64,000 bases of DNA from an uncultured Clostridia bacterium (lineage in GTDB: Bacteria; Bacillota; Clostridia; Lachnospirales; Anaerotignaceae), in contig CALWGC010000005.1 in the NCBI GenBank assembly GCA_944378105.1, positions 34,940-98,939 on the forward strand, written 5' to 3'. The notes under the pieces were generated by a model, which made no database searches, was not told the origin of the DNA, and saw only the letters and a list, made by a program, of their open reading frames with translations. Below are positions 36,134 to 45,586 of this stretch, piece by piece. Numbering within the stretch: the first letter of the stretch is position 1; every line of letters starts with the position of its first letter. A program made the position numbers and the translations under genes.

Positions 36134-38119
36134 ATGGCAGCGGAAAGAAACGTCTTCAAGGAGGAAGACTTACGGTATTTACGGTTATTGGCAAAAAAAT
36201 ATCCTAACATCAATTCCGCAAGCACCGAAATCATTAACTTAGAGGCAATTTTGAACTTGCCCAAGGGGACAGAACACTTTGTCAGCGATATTCATGGGGA
36301 ATATGAATCCTTTAACCATGTGCTGAAAAATGCGTCCGGCGTCATCAAAAACCAAATCAGCGCCATCTTTGGTTCGGAAATGCGCGAAAGCGAAAAGAAA
36401 TCTTTGGCTACGCTGATTTATTATCCGGAGCAAAAGCTGGAGCAGGTGGCAGAGTCGGAAGAGGAGATGGAGGACTGGTACCGCATCACGCTGCACCGAC
36501 TGGTGACCATTTGTAAAGTGCTGGGCTCCAAATATAGCCGCTCCAAGGTGCGGAAATCTTTGCCCAAGGATTACGCCTATATTTTGGAAGAGTTGCTCCA
36601 CGAAAATAAAGAAGGCAATAAACAGCTGTATTTTAATGAAATCATCGATACCATCATCCGTCTCTATCAGGCCGACCGGTTTATCATTGCCATGGCCCAT
36701 TTGATTCAGCGTCTGGCCGTGGACCAACTCCATGTCATTGGTGATATTTATGATAGAGGGCCCAAGGCGTCGAAAATCATGGACCGCTTGGCAGCCTATC
36801 ATTCGGTGGACATTCAATGGGGAAACCACGACATTTCTTGGATGGGGGCGGCAGCCGGGTGCCAGGCCCTCATTTGTAATGTCATCCGGATCCAGGCCAG
36901 ATATGCCAATTTGGATACCATCGAAGAGGATTATGGGATTAACTTGATTCCGTTGGCCACCTTTGCCATGGAAACCTATGGCGATGATCCTTGCGAAAAC
37001 TTCATGCCAAAGCTTTCGGCCGGGCAGTTGATGAGCGATAAAGATGCCAAGCTGATTGCCAAAATGCATAAGGCCATTTTTATTTTGCAGCTGAAAGAAG
37101 AAGCCAAAATCATCCTGCGCAACCCCGAGTTTCGGATGGAAAACCGGCTGCTTTTGGGCAATATGGACCTGGAAAAGGGAACCGTCGTGGTGGATGGCAA
37201 AGAATATACATTAAATGACACCAATTTCCCAACGGTGGACCCATCCTGCCCCTATGAACTGACGGAAGAGGAAGAAGAAGTGATGGCAAAAATCAAATCC
37301 TCGTTCCTCAACAGCGAAAAATTGCAAGAACATGTGCGGCTGTTATACACCAAGGGGTCGTTGTATAAAAAATTCAATTCCAACTTGATGTTCCATGGCT
37401 GTATCCCCATGAACGCCGATGGCTCTTTAAAAACCGTCAACTTCCGGGGCGAAAAGCTTGCGGGACAGGAATACTTTGACGCCGTGGACCAGGCCGTGCG
37501 GGAGGGTTATTTCAACCAAGCCCATTCGGAAAGCAAGCGGGCTTCCATGGATTTGATTTGGTACTTATGGTGTGGCGAGGATTCTCCGGTGTTTGGGAAA
37601 AAGAAAATGACCACCTTTGAACGGTATTTCATCGACGATCCCGAAAGCCACCACGAGGAGAAAAATCCTTTTTATACCCTGCGTAATCAAGAAGAAGTGT
37701 GCCAGGAGATTTTGCGTGACTTTGGCATGGACCCACAAAGAAGCCATATCATCAATGGCCATGTGCCGGTCAAAGTGGTCAAAGGGGAAAGCCCCATCAA
37801 GGCCAACGGCCGTCTCTTTGTCATCGACGGCGGCTTTGCAAAGGCCTATCAAAAGGTGACGGGCATTGCCGGTTATACCCTCATCTATAACTCCCATGGG
37901 CTGGTGCTGGTCAGCCATGAACCCTTTGAAAGCATGGAAAAAGCCATTGCCGAAGAAAAGGACATCCTTTCTTCTACGGTGGCCTTGCAATATTCCCAAG
38001 AACGCATCCGGGTGATGAATACCGACATTGGCGCCGAACTGCGGGCCAATATCAATGATTTGGAACAGCTGTTGGTGGCTTACCGCAAAGGGATCATCAA
38101 AGAATCGGAATTGAAATAA
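36134..38119 (+). CDS. fbp: Fructose-1,6-bisphosphatase, class III
   Basis: 661 residues, the usual length for the class III (Bacillus YydE-like) enzyme, which is unrelated to class I or II. Metallophosphatase motifs: FVSDIHGEYESF, IGDIYDRGPK, WGNHDISWMGAA and NGHVPVK. It removes a phosphate from fructose-1,6-bisphosphate in gluconeogenesis. A TTG at 36128 is in frame, but the ATG at 36134 has the better distance from GGGAGG. truA follows by 12 bases. Confidence 0.96.
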   Translation: MAAERNVFKEEDLRYLRLLAKKYPNINSASTEIINLEAILNLPKGTEHFVSDIHGEYESFNHVLKNASGVIKNQISAIFGSEMRESEKKSLATLIYYPEQKLEQVAESEEEMEDWYRITLHRLVTICKVLGSKYSRSKVRKSLPKDYAYILEELLHENKEGNKQLYFNEIIDTIIRLYQADRFIIAMAHLIQRLAVDQLHVIGDIYDRGPKASKIMDRLAAYHSVDIQWGNHDISWMGAAAGCQALICNVIRIQARYANLDTIEEDYGINLIPLATFAMETYGDDPCENFMPKLSAGQLMSDKDAKLIAKMHKAIFILQLKEEAKIILRNPEFRMENRLLLGNMDLEKGTVVVDGKEYTLNDTNFPTVDPSCPYELTEEEEEVMAKIKSSFLNSEKLQEHVRLLYTKGSLYKKFNSNLMFHGCIPMNADGSLKTVNFRGEKLAGQEYFDAVDQAVREGYFNQAHSESKRASMDLIWYLWCGEDSPVFGKKKMTTFERYFIDDPESHHEEKNPFYTLRNQEEVCQEILRDFGMDPQRSHIINGHVPVKVVKGESPIKANGRLFVIDGGFAKAYQKVTGIAGYTLIYNSHGLVLVSHEPFESMEKAIAEEKDILSSTVALQYSQERIRVMNTDIGAELRANINDLEQLLVAYRKGIIKESELK

Positions 38120-38131
38120 GCGGAGAAGACT

Positions 38132-38887
38132 ATGGCAAATTATCGATTGGATCTGCAATATGAAGGTACCCGTTATGACGGGTGGCAAAAACAAGGCAAC
38201 ACCAAAAACACCATCCAAGGCCGTCTGGAGACCTTGCTTGGGGAGTACTGCAAAGAAGAAATCGCCCTCATCGGCTCTGGCCGCACCGACGCCGGGGCCC
38301 ATGCGGCGGGCCAAGTGGCCAATTTCCACACCACAAAAAAACTGGACGAAGAGGACTTGCGGGATTACCTCAACGACCATCTGCCCGGCGACATTGGCGT
38401 TACCAAGGTCCAAGCGGTGGAAGAGGCGTTCCATGCCCGTCACCACGCCAGTCAAAAGGTGTATGTCTATCGCGTTTGGAACAGTCGGGTGAAAAACGTG
38501 CTGGAAGGGCGCTATCTGTTTCAAAGCCCCGAAGAGCTGGATTTGGAGCAGATGAAACAAGCGGCGGCCCATTTGGTGGGCACCCATGATTTTCGTTCCT
38601 TTTGTGCCAACGGGCGCATGAAAAAATCCACGGTTCGTACCGTTTTTTCCATCGATATCCAGCGCATAGGAGAGGAAGTACGGCTCACTTTTTGTGGCAA
38701 TGGATTTTTATACAACATGGTGCGTATGATGGCAGGGACGTTATTACAAGTGGGCGAAGGGAAACTTTTGCCAGAAGAAATGCCATCCATTTTGGAACAA
38801 AAAAACCGCCAGGCGGCCGGGGTGACACTGCCGGCCAAGGGCTTATTGTTGCAGTCCGTTTCCTATGGGGACTCCCCCAAAAGTTAA
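38132..38887 (+). CDS. truA: tRNA pseudouridine(38-40) synthase
   Basis: 251 residues. Starts LDLQYEGTRYDGWQKQ; the catalytic aspartate is in GSGRTDAGAHAAGQVANF; FLYNMVRMMAGTL is the C-terminal signature. It turns uridines 38-40 of tRNA anticodon arms into pseudouridine. Together with fbp upstream it forms a short operon closed by a terminator. The ribosomal genes that often precede truA are absent here. Confidence 0.96.
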   Translation: MANYRLDLQYEGTRYDGWQKQGNTKNTIQGRLETLLGEYCKEEIALIGSGRTDAGAHAAGQVANFHTTKKLDEEDLRDYLNDHLPGDIGVTKVQAVEEAFHARHHASQKVYVYRVWNSRVKNVLEGRYLFQSPEELDLEQMKQAAAHLVGTHDFRSFCANGRMKKSTVRTVFSIDIQRIGEEVRLTFCGNGFLYNMVRMMAGTLLQVGEGKLLPEEMPSILEQKNRQAAGVTLPAKGLLLQSVSYGDSPKS

Positions 38888-38898
38888 GAAAACCAATG

Positions 38899-38930
38899 AA
38901 AACCCTGCCAAAGAATTTGGCAGGGTTTTT
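38899..38930 (+). terminator. Terminator after truA
   Basis: AAAACCCTGCCAAA (38899-38912) pairs with TTTGGCAGGGTTTT (38916-38929). Confidence 0.95.
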
Positions 38931-38995
38931 GTTCTCATTTTTTCTCTATTTCCATAAACTTTTTTCGTTGGGTGACGTATTTTGGTTTGACTTTC

Positions 38996-39032
38996 TTGAC
39001 ACCGATATCGTTTTATCATAAAATCATATCGG
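38996..39032 (+). promoter_or_regulatory. marR-RND promoter overlapped by a 31-base palindrome
   Basis: TTGACA (38996-39001), 17 bases, TAAAAT (39019-39024). A palindrome runs from 39002 to 39032: CCGATAT and ATATCGG as outer arms, TTTTAT and ATAAAA as inner arms around a central C. It covers the whole spacer and the -10 box, so a bound repressor would block polymerase; the MarR protein encoded next is the obvious candidate. Confidence 0.85.
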
Positions 39033-39069
39033 AGTGGAAAGAAAATTTGCTGGAAAAGAGAGGTTTTGC

Positions 39070-39549
39070 ATGGAGACAAAAGAGAACTTGGAAGAAGGAC
39101 TGGATTTGGCAAGAAAGCTGTCTGAATTTCAAGACATGGTGCTGCGCGCCATTGGGCAAAGTGCGGGGCAATGCTTAGGGAAGAATGGAAAACAGGAAAA
39201 CCAGTTGACCAGAGTGCAGCTACGCATCTTAAAAACATTGTTGGTGCTGGAAGAGCCCACATTGGTAAATATGGAAAAGATCCTTGCAACCAGCAAAAGC
39301 AGCTTATTCATCACCCTTTCTCGGTTGGAGGAGAAGGGGTATGTGCGCCGGATGCAAGATGCCCATAACGGCAGACTGGTTTACTGGTATGCCACGCCCA
39401 AAGGCGAGCAGGAGCAGCGGCGGACAGAAGAGGAAATGATGAAGTTGTTTGCTTTACATTATGAAGCCATGGAACCCGATGTAAAACAACACATCAAAGA
39501 GGGGATTGAGCAGTTTTACTTGGCGTATCTGTGTGCAAAAACAAAGTAG
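39070..39549 (+). CDS. MarR family transcriptional repressor
   Basis: 159 residues. Winged helix region: QLRILKTLLVLEEPTLVNMEKILATSKSSLFITLSRLEEKGYVRRMQDAHNGR is spread across the middle, with the wing DAHNGRLVYWY. MarR proteins are dimers that leave DNA when a toxic or phenolic compound binds. ATG 39070 is chosen because AGAGAGG is 6 bases before it; an upstream GTG at 39034 lies in the operator and has no ribosome binding site. The efflux adaptor follows by 12 bases, so this is the operon's own regulator. Confidence 0.9.
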   Translation: METKENLEEGLDLARKLSEFQDMVLRAIGQSAGQCLGKNGKQENQLTRVQLRILKTLLVLEEPTLVNMEKILATSKSSLFITLSRLEEKGYVRRMQDAHNGRLVYWYATPKGEQEQRRTEEEMMKLFALHYEAMEPDVKQHIKEGIEQFYLAYLCAKTK

Positions 39550-39561
39550 GAGGACAAGAGA

Positions 39562-40917
39562 ATGAAAGTGCAGTGGAGAGTATCCGCAGCGGCTTTGGCA
39601 ATGATACTTGCCTTGAGCGGCTGCAGCGCAAAAGAAGAAGTGGCACAGCAAGAAAGTTTGACGGCCGTGGAAACGAAAACGGCCGCCGCAGGGGAAATTG
39701 AAAATGCTTACACCTACTCCGGGAAAGTGGCACCCAAGGAGACGGCGATGGTTTATAGCTTGGTAAGCGGCATTGTCGATGAAGTGTATGTAGAAGTGGG
39801 CGACCGGGTGGAGGCAGGCGACCCTCTGTTTCAGATGGATACGGAAAGCATCCAAAACAGCTTGGGACAATTACAGGCTTCCTATGAAGCGGCGTTGGCC
39901 AATGTGAAAGTGGCTCAAACCAGTTTGGAAAGCGTAGACGGCGCCCAGACCCAAATGCAGTTACAGCAGTTGGAAACGGCGCTGGCCTCGGCGGAAATGG
40001 CCAGAGACCAAGCCAAAACCAGCTATGAAAATACGAAAGTGCTCTATGAACAAGGCTTTGTGTCCCAGACGGATATGGATGCCGCAGAAGATGCCTATCA
40101 AAATGCGGAAAACGCTTATCAGCAGGCCAAAACCAGCTATGACTTAACCAGCGGCGATTTGTTGGAAGAAAACAGAACCAAAGCCCAGGCCTCTGTGGAA
40201 GCAGCCCAGGCCAATGCCAATGCCTTGCAGGCCCAGATGGCTTCGGCCCAAAAATCCTTGAAAGATGCCCATGTCACAAGCCCCATCAGTGGCGTTGTGA
40301 CGGAGAAAAACGTTACCGCAGGCACCCTGCTTTCCAGTTCCTCCACCCCCATTGTGGTGGAAGATACCTCGGTGATGAAAGTGGCCGTTGGGGTATCGGA
40401 AGAAACGGTCAACCGCATCTCTTTGGGGATGCTGGTGGATGTGAAAATCAATGCATCGGAAGTCAGTGACGTAACGGGAAGTATCACCCTCATTTCTCCT
40501 TCGGCCAATGCCATGGGGATGTATGATGTGGAAATTTCCCTGGATAATGCCGCAGGGGACATCAAAACGGGGATGTTTGCCGAAGTGCATTTGAGCAAAG
40601 AACAAGGCGAAGACGCCATTGTATTGGAACGAGACGCCGTTATCAGTAAAAACGGCGAAGAATATGTCTTTGTGGTAGAAGACGGCAAAGCCGTGAAGAA
40701 AAATGTCACACTGGGCATTGATAGCGGTACCCAGGTACAAGTATTAACCGGTTTGACAGAAGGAGAACAGGTGATTGTCTCCGGACAGACTTATGTGGAA
40801 GACCAAGAAGATGTGCGCGTGGTCAAACAAGACGGCGTGCAATTAACAACCACCCCGACGGCGCCCACTGAGGAATCGGACCAGACCGATGCGGCCGGTG
40901 AAGCAAAGGGGGAATAA
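39562..40917 (+). CDS. RND efflux membrane-fusion (adaptor) lipoprotein
   Basis: 451 residues. Lipoprotein signal with lipobox ALSGC; lipoyl-like half-motif EVGDRVEAGDPLFQMD, a long coiled-coil hairpin (about residues 90-215, rich in Gln, Ala and Glu), second lipoyl half DAHVTSPISGVVTEKNVTAGT spread near residue 235-250, then beta-barrel and membrane-proximal domains. It ends in a low-complexity tail. It would dock on the RND pump encoded 3 bases downstream. Being lipid-anchored outside the single membrane fits a Gram-positive host. Confidence 0.93.
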   Translation: MKVQWRVSAAALAMILALSGCSAKEEVAQQESLTAVETKTAAAGEIENAYTYSGKVAPKETAMVYSLVSGIVDEVYVEVGDRVEAGDPLFQMDTESIQNSLGQLQASYEAALANVKVAQTSLESVDGAQTQMQLQQLETALASAEMARDQAKTSYENTKVLYEQGFVSQTDMDAAEDAYQNAENAYQQAKTSYDLTSGDLLEENRTKAQASVEAAQANANALQAQMASAQKSLKDAHVTSPISGVVTEKNVTAGTLLSSSSTPIVVEDTSVMKVAVGVSEETVNRISLGMLVDVKINASEVSDVTGSITLISPSANAMGMYDVEISLDNAAGDIKTGMFAEVHLSKEQGEDAIVLERDAVISKNGEEYVFVVEDGKAVKKNVTLGIDSGTQVQVLTGLTEGEQVIVSGQTYVEDQEDVRVVKQDGVQLTTTPTAPTEESDQTDAAGEAKGE

Positions 40918-40920
40918 GCC

Positions 40921-43900
40921 ATGTTCTCAAAAGCTTCCATTAAACGGCCGGTAACGACGGTCATGTGTTTGTTGATTGTCATTGGGGCCGGGCTGTTAGC
41001 CATGATGGGGATGAAGTTGGACTTGATGCCTTCCATCTCCATTCCGGTGGCCATTGTTTCCACCACCTATGTGGGGGCCGGGCCGGAAGAAATTGAATCT
41101 TTGATTACAGAACCATTGGAAGAGACTTTGGGGACGGTATCCAATGTGGATAGCATCACATCCACCTCCTCTGCCAACTCTTCCATGATTGTGGTGCAGT
41201 TTGTAGACGGCACCGATGTGGATATGGCGGCCCTTGACATGCGGGAAAAAATTGACATGGTCAAAGGGACGCTGCCCGACGGGGCCAACGACCCCATGGT
41301 GATGAAAATCGACGTCAATATGATGTCGGCCATGATGGTTGGCGTGGGCAGTGATACGCTAGATATGCAGGAACTGAACACGCTGGTGGAAGACGATTTG
41401 GTGCCAGAATTTGAAAAAATTGAAGGTACGGCTTCCGTTTCTGTCATCGGCGGCGATTCGGAAGAAGTGGAAGTGGCCTTGATTCCAGAAAAAATGAAGG
41501 GCTATGGCCTCACGGCCGCCCAAATTTCCCAGATGCTGGCGGCAGAAAATATCAACTACCCCACCGGTTCCATTCAACAGGGTTCTTTGACCATCCAGAC
41601 CAAAACGGAAGGGAAATTTAAAACCGTAGAAGAAATTGCCGCCCTGCCTTTGACCACATCCACCGGGGCCGTGATCCATTTAAGCGATGTGGCCGATGTC
41701 AATTTGGTAGACCAGGAAAAAACCAGTTATGCCATCATCAACGGGGAAGAAGCATTGATGCTGATGATTCAAAAGCAATCGGATGCCAATACGGTGGAAG
41801 TCAGCGATGATGTGGTAAGCGTTATGAATCGTCTGACCAAGCAATATCCCCAGGTGCAGTTTGATATGCTGACCAGTACGTCGGATTATATCAAAGACTC
41901 TGTCAGCAACATCATCTCCACGGCATTACAGGCGGCTGTGCTGGCCGTGATCGTCATTTTCGTCTTCCTTCGTTCGCCAAGAATGTCCTTTATCATTGGT
42001 GTTTCCATCCCATCGTCTATTTTGGCCACTTTCGCGCTGATGTGGGCTTGTGATATGACCATGAACATGATCAGTATGGGCGGGATTGCCATTGGGATTG
42101 GTATGTTGGTGGATAACTCCATCGTTGTGCTGGAAAACGTATTCTCCCATGCCAAAAAGACGCCAGACGATGTGAAGGGGGCTGCGGCCCGCGGGGCCTC
42201 GGAAGTGGCCATGGCCGTTACGGCATCCACCTTGACCACCGTTGGTGTATTTTTGCCTATGATTTTTGTCAGCGGTACGGTGGGGGATATGATGCACGAC
42301 TTGTCCTTGACCATCTGTTTTTCGCTGTTGGCCTCTTTGGTGGTATCGTTGACCTTTGTGCCTATGGCCTGCAGCAAGCTGTTAAATCCGCAAAAGTTTT
42401 TTGCGAACTTGGAAAACACCGAAGTGAAAAAAGGCCCACTGCAACGGTTTTTGGATGCCATTGGCCGGTGGCTGGATAAACTGGATAACTTGTATTGCAG
42501 GGTACTGGGCTGGAGTTTGGTACATAAAAAACGAGTGGTTGCACTGGTGCTGGTGATTTTCGTTGCAACCCTTGGGCTTTTGCCAATTATGGGCTTTGAC
42601 TTCATGCCAGAGATGGATGAAGGCGCCGTGAGCATTTCTGTGGAATTGCCAAACGGCACGGAATTGGAAAAAACCACCGAAGTGGTGGATGAAATTCTCT
42701 CTCGCGTAGGCGACCGGGACGAAATTGATATGTATTATGCCATGGTAGGTGGCGGAGGCGTCAGCCTGGTGTCCTCCTCCACCAATACGGCAACCATTTA
42801 CCTGGAACTGGTGGGCAAACAGGAACGAAGCCTTTCTTCTGAAGACATGGCCAACCAGATGTCCCAGGAATTGTCCGACATTGCCGGCTGTGACATCACC
42901 GTCAGCGCCAGCTCCTCTGCCATGGGTAGCTATGGCAGCACCGGTGTGACCGTTCGCTTAAACGGCGATGGAAATGACGAACTGCGCCGTATTTCCGACG
43001 AATTGACGGTACTGCTTAGCCAGGTAAACGGTGTCACCGACGTGGAAAGCTCTGCCGGGCATACGGTGCCGGAAGTCAGCATCACCATCGACCGGGCCCG
43101 TGCTTCCATGTATGGTCTGACGGCAACCCAAATTGGTTCTGCCATCTCCACCGCCATCACCGGTAGCACCGCCACCCAATTTTCCACCGATGGAACGGAA
43201 ATTGACGTGGTGGTACGCCAAAAAGGCAGCAGCGATAGCTATTTGAACGATTTGCAAAACATGACCATCTCCACCGCCACCGGCGCCGTCATTCCTTTGA
43301 CGGAAGTGGCCCAAGTGAACGTGGGAGAATCGTCTGTGGCCATCTCCAGAGAATCGGGCCACCGGTACATTGACCTGACGGCCAGCATCTATGGCCGGGA
43401 TATGAACTCGGTGCAAAAGGATGTCAATGCCGTATTGCAAAACTATGCCTTCCCAGATGGCTATACCTATAGCTTTACAGGGACCTTGGAAAGCATGAAC
43501 GAATCCTTCAGCCAGTTGTTGCTGGTGCTGTTGGTGGCTGTACTGTTGGTTTATATGATTATGGCCAGCCAGTTTGAATCGTTCATCTATCCGTTTATCG
43601 TGATGTTCTCCATGCCAATCGCTTTGACAGGCGGTATTTTGGGGCTCTTCATTGCAGGTAAATCCATCACCACTGTATCGTTTATGGGCTTTATCATGCT
43701 GGTTGGTATGGTTGTCAATAACGCCATTGTGCTGGTGGATAAGACAAACCAAAACGTGGAAGCCGGCATGACGCCTTATGAAGCCGTTTACTCGGCCGGC
43801 CCAGACCGTCTGCGCCCCATCTTGATGACGACGTTAACGACGGTGCTTGGTATGGTGCCTTTGGCTTTGGCTTTGACAGAAGGGACCGAAATGCAACAGC

Positions 43901-44073
43901 CGATGGCATTGGTTATCATCTTTGGTCTTTCCCTTTCGACATTGATTACGCTGATCTTTATTCCGGTGCTGTATTTGTTGGTGGATGAATTCCGCAAACG
44001 CAGCATCCAAAAAAAGCATCGGGACCGGAAAGCAAGAAAGGAACAAAACCGGAAAGCCAGATTGATGGACTAA
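40921..44073 (+). CDS. RND family efflux permease (AcrB/HAE-1 type)
   Basis: 1,050 residues, the full length of HAE-1 type pumps. Twelve membrane helices in two sets, two large external loops, FSKASIKRPVTTVMCLLIVIGAGLL as first helix region, GIAIGIGMLVDNSIVVLENV in helix 4 with the proton-relay aspartate, and GFIMLVGMVVNNAIVLVDKTNQ in helix 10. Proton-driven export of drugs or other amphiphiles. No outer-membrane channel is present in the operon, as expected outside didermic bacteria. Confidence 0.95.
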   Translation: MFSKASIKRPVTTVMCLLIVIGAGLLAMMGMKLDLMPSISIPVAIVSTTYVGAGPEEIESLITEPLEETLGTVSNVDSITSTSSANSSMIVVQFVDGTDVDMAALDMREKIDMVKGTLPDGANDPMVMKIDVNMMSAMMVGVGSDTLDMQELNTLVEDDLVPEFEKIEGTASVSVIGGDSEEVEVALIPEKMKGYGLTAAQISQMLAAENINYPTGSIQQGSLTIQTKTEGKFKTVEEIAALPLTTSTGAVIHLSDVADVNLVDQEKTSYAIINGEEALMLMIQKQSDANTVEVSDDVVSVMNRLTKQYPQVQFDMLTSTSDYIKDSVSNIISTALQAAVLAVIVIFVFLRSPRMSFIIGVSIPSSILATFALMWACDMTMNMISMGGIAIGIGMLVDNSIVVLENVFSHAKKTPDDVKGAAARGASEVAMAVTASTLTTVGVFLPMIFVSGTVGDMMHDLSLTICFSLLASLVVSLTFVPMACSKLLNPQKFFANLENTEVKKGPLQRFLDAIGRWLDKLDNLYCRVLGWSLVHKKRVVALVLVIFVATLGLLPIMGFDFMPEMDEGAVSISVELPNGTELEKTTEVVDEILSRVGDRDEIDMYYAMVGGGGVSLVSSSTNTATIYLELVGKQERSLSSEDMANQMSQELSDIAGCDITVSASSSAMGSYGSTGVTVRLNGDGNDELRRISDELTVLLSQVNGVTDVESSAGHTVPEVSITIDRARASMYGLTATQIGSAISTAITGSTATQFSTDGTEIDVVVRQKGSSDSYLNDLQNMTISTATGAVIPLTEVAQVNVGESSVAISRESGHRYIDLTASIYGRDMNSVQKDVNAVLQNYAFPDGYTYSFTGTLESMNESFSQLLLVLLVAVLLVYMIMASQFESFIYPFIVMFSMPIALTGGILGLFIAGKSITTVSFMGFIMLVGMVVNNAIVLVDKTNQNVEAGMTPYEAVYSAGPDRLRPILMTTLTTVLGMVPLALALTEGTEMQQPMALVIIFGLSLSTLITLIFIPVLYLLVDEFRKRSIQKKHRDRKARKEQNRKARLMD

Positions 44074-44115
44074 AAAAAGGAAAAAACAAAAGCGAGAAAA
44101 ACTCCTGCCGCCCCC

Positions 44116-44145
44116 TTGACAAGGCCGGCGAAAGAAGAGTATAAT
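44116..44145 (+). promoter_or_regulatory. glnA promoter
   Basis: TTGACA (44116-44121), 18 bases, TATAAT (44140-44145). Transcription should begin near 44152. Confidence 0.88.
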
Positions 44146-44161
44146 CTCTCACAGAAAAGAC

Positions 44162-44199
44162 AAGGGCGTCCTCAAAAATAGTTTGCGGACGCCCTTTTT
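44162..44199 (+). terminator. Intrinsic terminator inside the glnA leader (attenuator)
   Basis: AAGGGCGTCC (44162-44171) pairs perfectly with GGACGCCCTT (44187-44196), loop of 15 bases, then a short T run. It lies between the glnA promoter and its start codon, so unless overridden it would stop glnA transcription. It may also end the RND operon. The operon encodes an ANTAR (RNA-binding antiterminator) protein, which suggests the control, but I see no second hexaloop hairpin of the known ANTAR target. Confidence 0.75.
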
Positions 44200-44235
44200 C
44201 CCATTTTGGCAGAAAAAGAAAGGGGCGATTTACCC

Positions 44236-45561
44236 ATGGGATATACCAGAGACGATATCATTGATTTGGTGGTAGACCACGACGTCAAATTCATCCGTCT
44301 GCAATTTACAGACTTGTTTGGCACATTAAAAAACGTGGCCATCACCGTCAGCCAGTTGGAAAAGGCGTTGAACAACGAATGTATGGTGGACGGGGCCTCG
44401 GTGGAAGGCTTTTTGCACATGGAAGAAAACGACATGTATTTAAAGCCGGACTTGGATACTTTTGTGATTTTTCCTTGGCGGCCACAGCATGGGAAAGTGG
44501 CCCGGTTTTTATGTGATTTGTACACGGCCGACGGCAAACCCTTTACGGCCTCTCCCCGCTATGTATTGCAACGGGCAGTGGCAAAGGCCAAGGAGATGGG
44601 GTATCAATTACAAGTGGGGCCGGAATGCGAGTTTTTCCTCTTCCAAACAGACGACAGCGGAAAACCCACCCTGGTGCCCCATGACCAAGCCACCTATTTT
44701 GATTTAAGCCCCCGGGATATGGGAGAAAACACCCGGCGGGAAATTTGCCTGACCTTGGAAGACATGGGCTTTGAGATGGAAAACAGCCACCACGAAAAAG
44801 CCCCGGGGCAAAACGAAGTGGATTTTCGCTATCAAGACGCCTTGCAGGCGGCCGATAGCATCATGACATTGAAACTGGTGGTCAAAACCGTGGCCCAGCG
44901 CAATGGCCTCTTTGCCACCTTCATGCCAAAGCCGTTAAACGGCACCAATGGTTCTGGTATGCACATCAATTTGTCCTTAGAAAAAGACGGGAACAACGTG
45001 TTTTGCGATGCCCAAGACCCAAGAGGTCTGGGGTTAAGCCAATTGGCCTATCAATTTATGGCCGGTGTGTTGGCCCATATGGAAGGCTTGACTCTTTTGA
45101 CCAATCCCACCGTCAATTCCTATAAACGGCTGAGAAGTGGTTATGAAGCGCCCCAGGCCATCAGTTGGGGTATCACCAACCGCAGTCCCCTCATTCGCAT
45201 TCCCAACTGTAAGGCCGACAACAAGCACATTGAACTGCGTAGCCCAGACCCCACCTGTAACCCCTATTTGAGCTTTGCGGCCATTTTGATGGCAGGGCTT
45301 TGGGGCATCGAACAGAAGCTGGATGTGCCGGAAATGGCAGAAGCGGCCTTGAAAGCCCAATCTGGTTTGGCGCCGGACTTGCGGGCCCTGCCCCGGGATT
45401 TGGGCGAAGCCATGGAGGCCTTTGCCAAAGACACCTTGATTCGGCAGACCCTGGGCGAAGCTTTGTGCGAAAAATATTTGGAAGCCAAAAAACGGGAATG
45501 GGATCAATATCAAACTTCTGTGACCGATTGGGAACGGCAGCAATATTTTGGCGCATATTAA
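44236..45561 (+). CDS. glnA: Glutamine synthetase, type I (alpha)
   Basis: 441 residues. Family marks: GEL-type N-domain, MVDGASVEGFLHMEENDMYLKPD, VGPECEFFLF, NGSGMHINLSL and the nucleotide loop KRLRSGYEAPQ. The short GSI-alpha form of Gram-positive bacteria is controlled by feedback, not by adenylylation; the adenylylation-site tyrosine segment of GSI-beta is not evident. It makes glutamine from glutamate and ammonia. Start at ATG 44236 with AAAGGGG 12 bases upstream; an upstream TTG (44206) is possible. The ANTAR and PII genes follow closely. Confidence 0.96.
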   Translation: MGYTRDDIIDLVVDHDVKFIRLQFTDLFGTLKNVAITVSQLEKALNNECMVDGASVEGFLHMEENDMYLKPDLDTFVIFPWRPQHGKVARFLCDLYTADGKPFTASPRYVLQRAVAKAKEMGYQLQVGPECEFFLFQTDDSGKPTLVPHDQATYFDLSPRDMGENTRREICLTLEDMGFEMENSHHEKAPGQNEVDFRYQDALQAADSIMTLKLVVKTVAQRNGLFATFMPKPLNGTNGSGMHINLSLEKDGNNVFCDAQDPRGLGLSQLAYQFMAGVLAHMEGLTLLTNPTVNSYKRLRSGYEAPQAISWGITNRSPLIRIPNCKADNKHIELRSPDPTCNPYLSFAAILMAGLWGIEQKLDVPEMAEAALKAQSGLAPDLRALPRDLGEAMEAFAKDTLIRQTLGEALCEKYLEAKKREWDQYQTSVTDWERQQYFGAY

Positions 45562-45586
45562 CAAAGCGGTTTGGGGTTGATGCAGC

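Noticed and set aside
44150..44236. Known ANTAR target (two hairpins with hexaloops) or glutamine riboswitch in the glnA leader
   Set aside because: Only about 12 bases lie before the terminator stem and its loop is 15 bases; neither consensus could be fitted.
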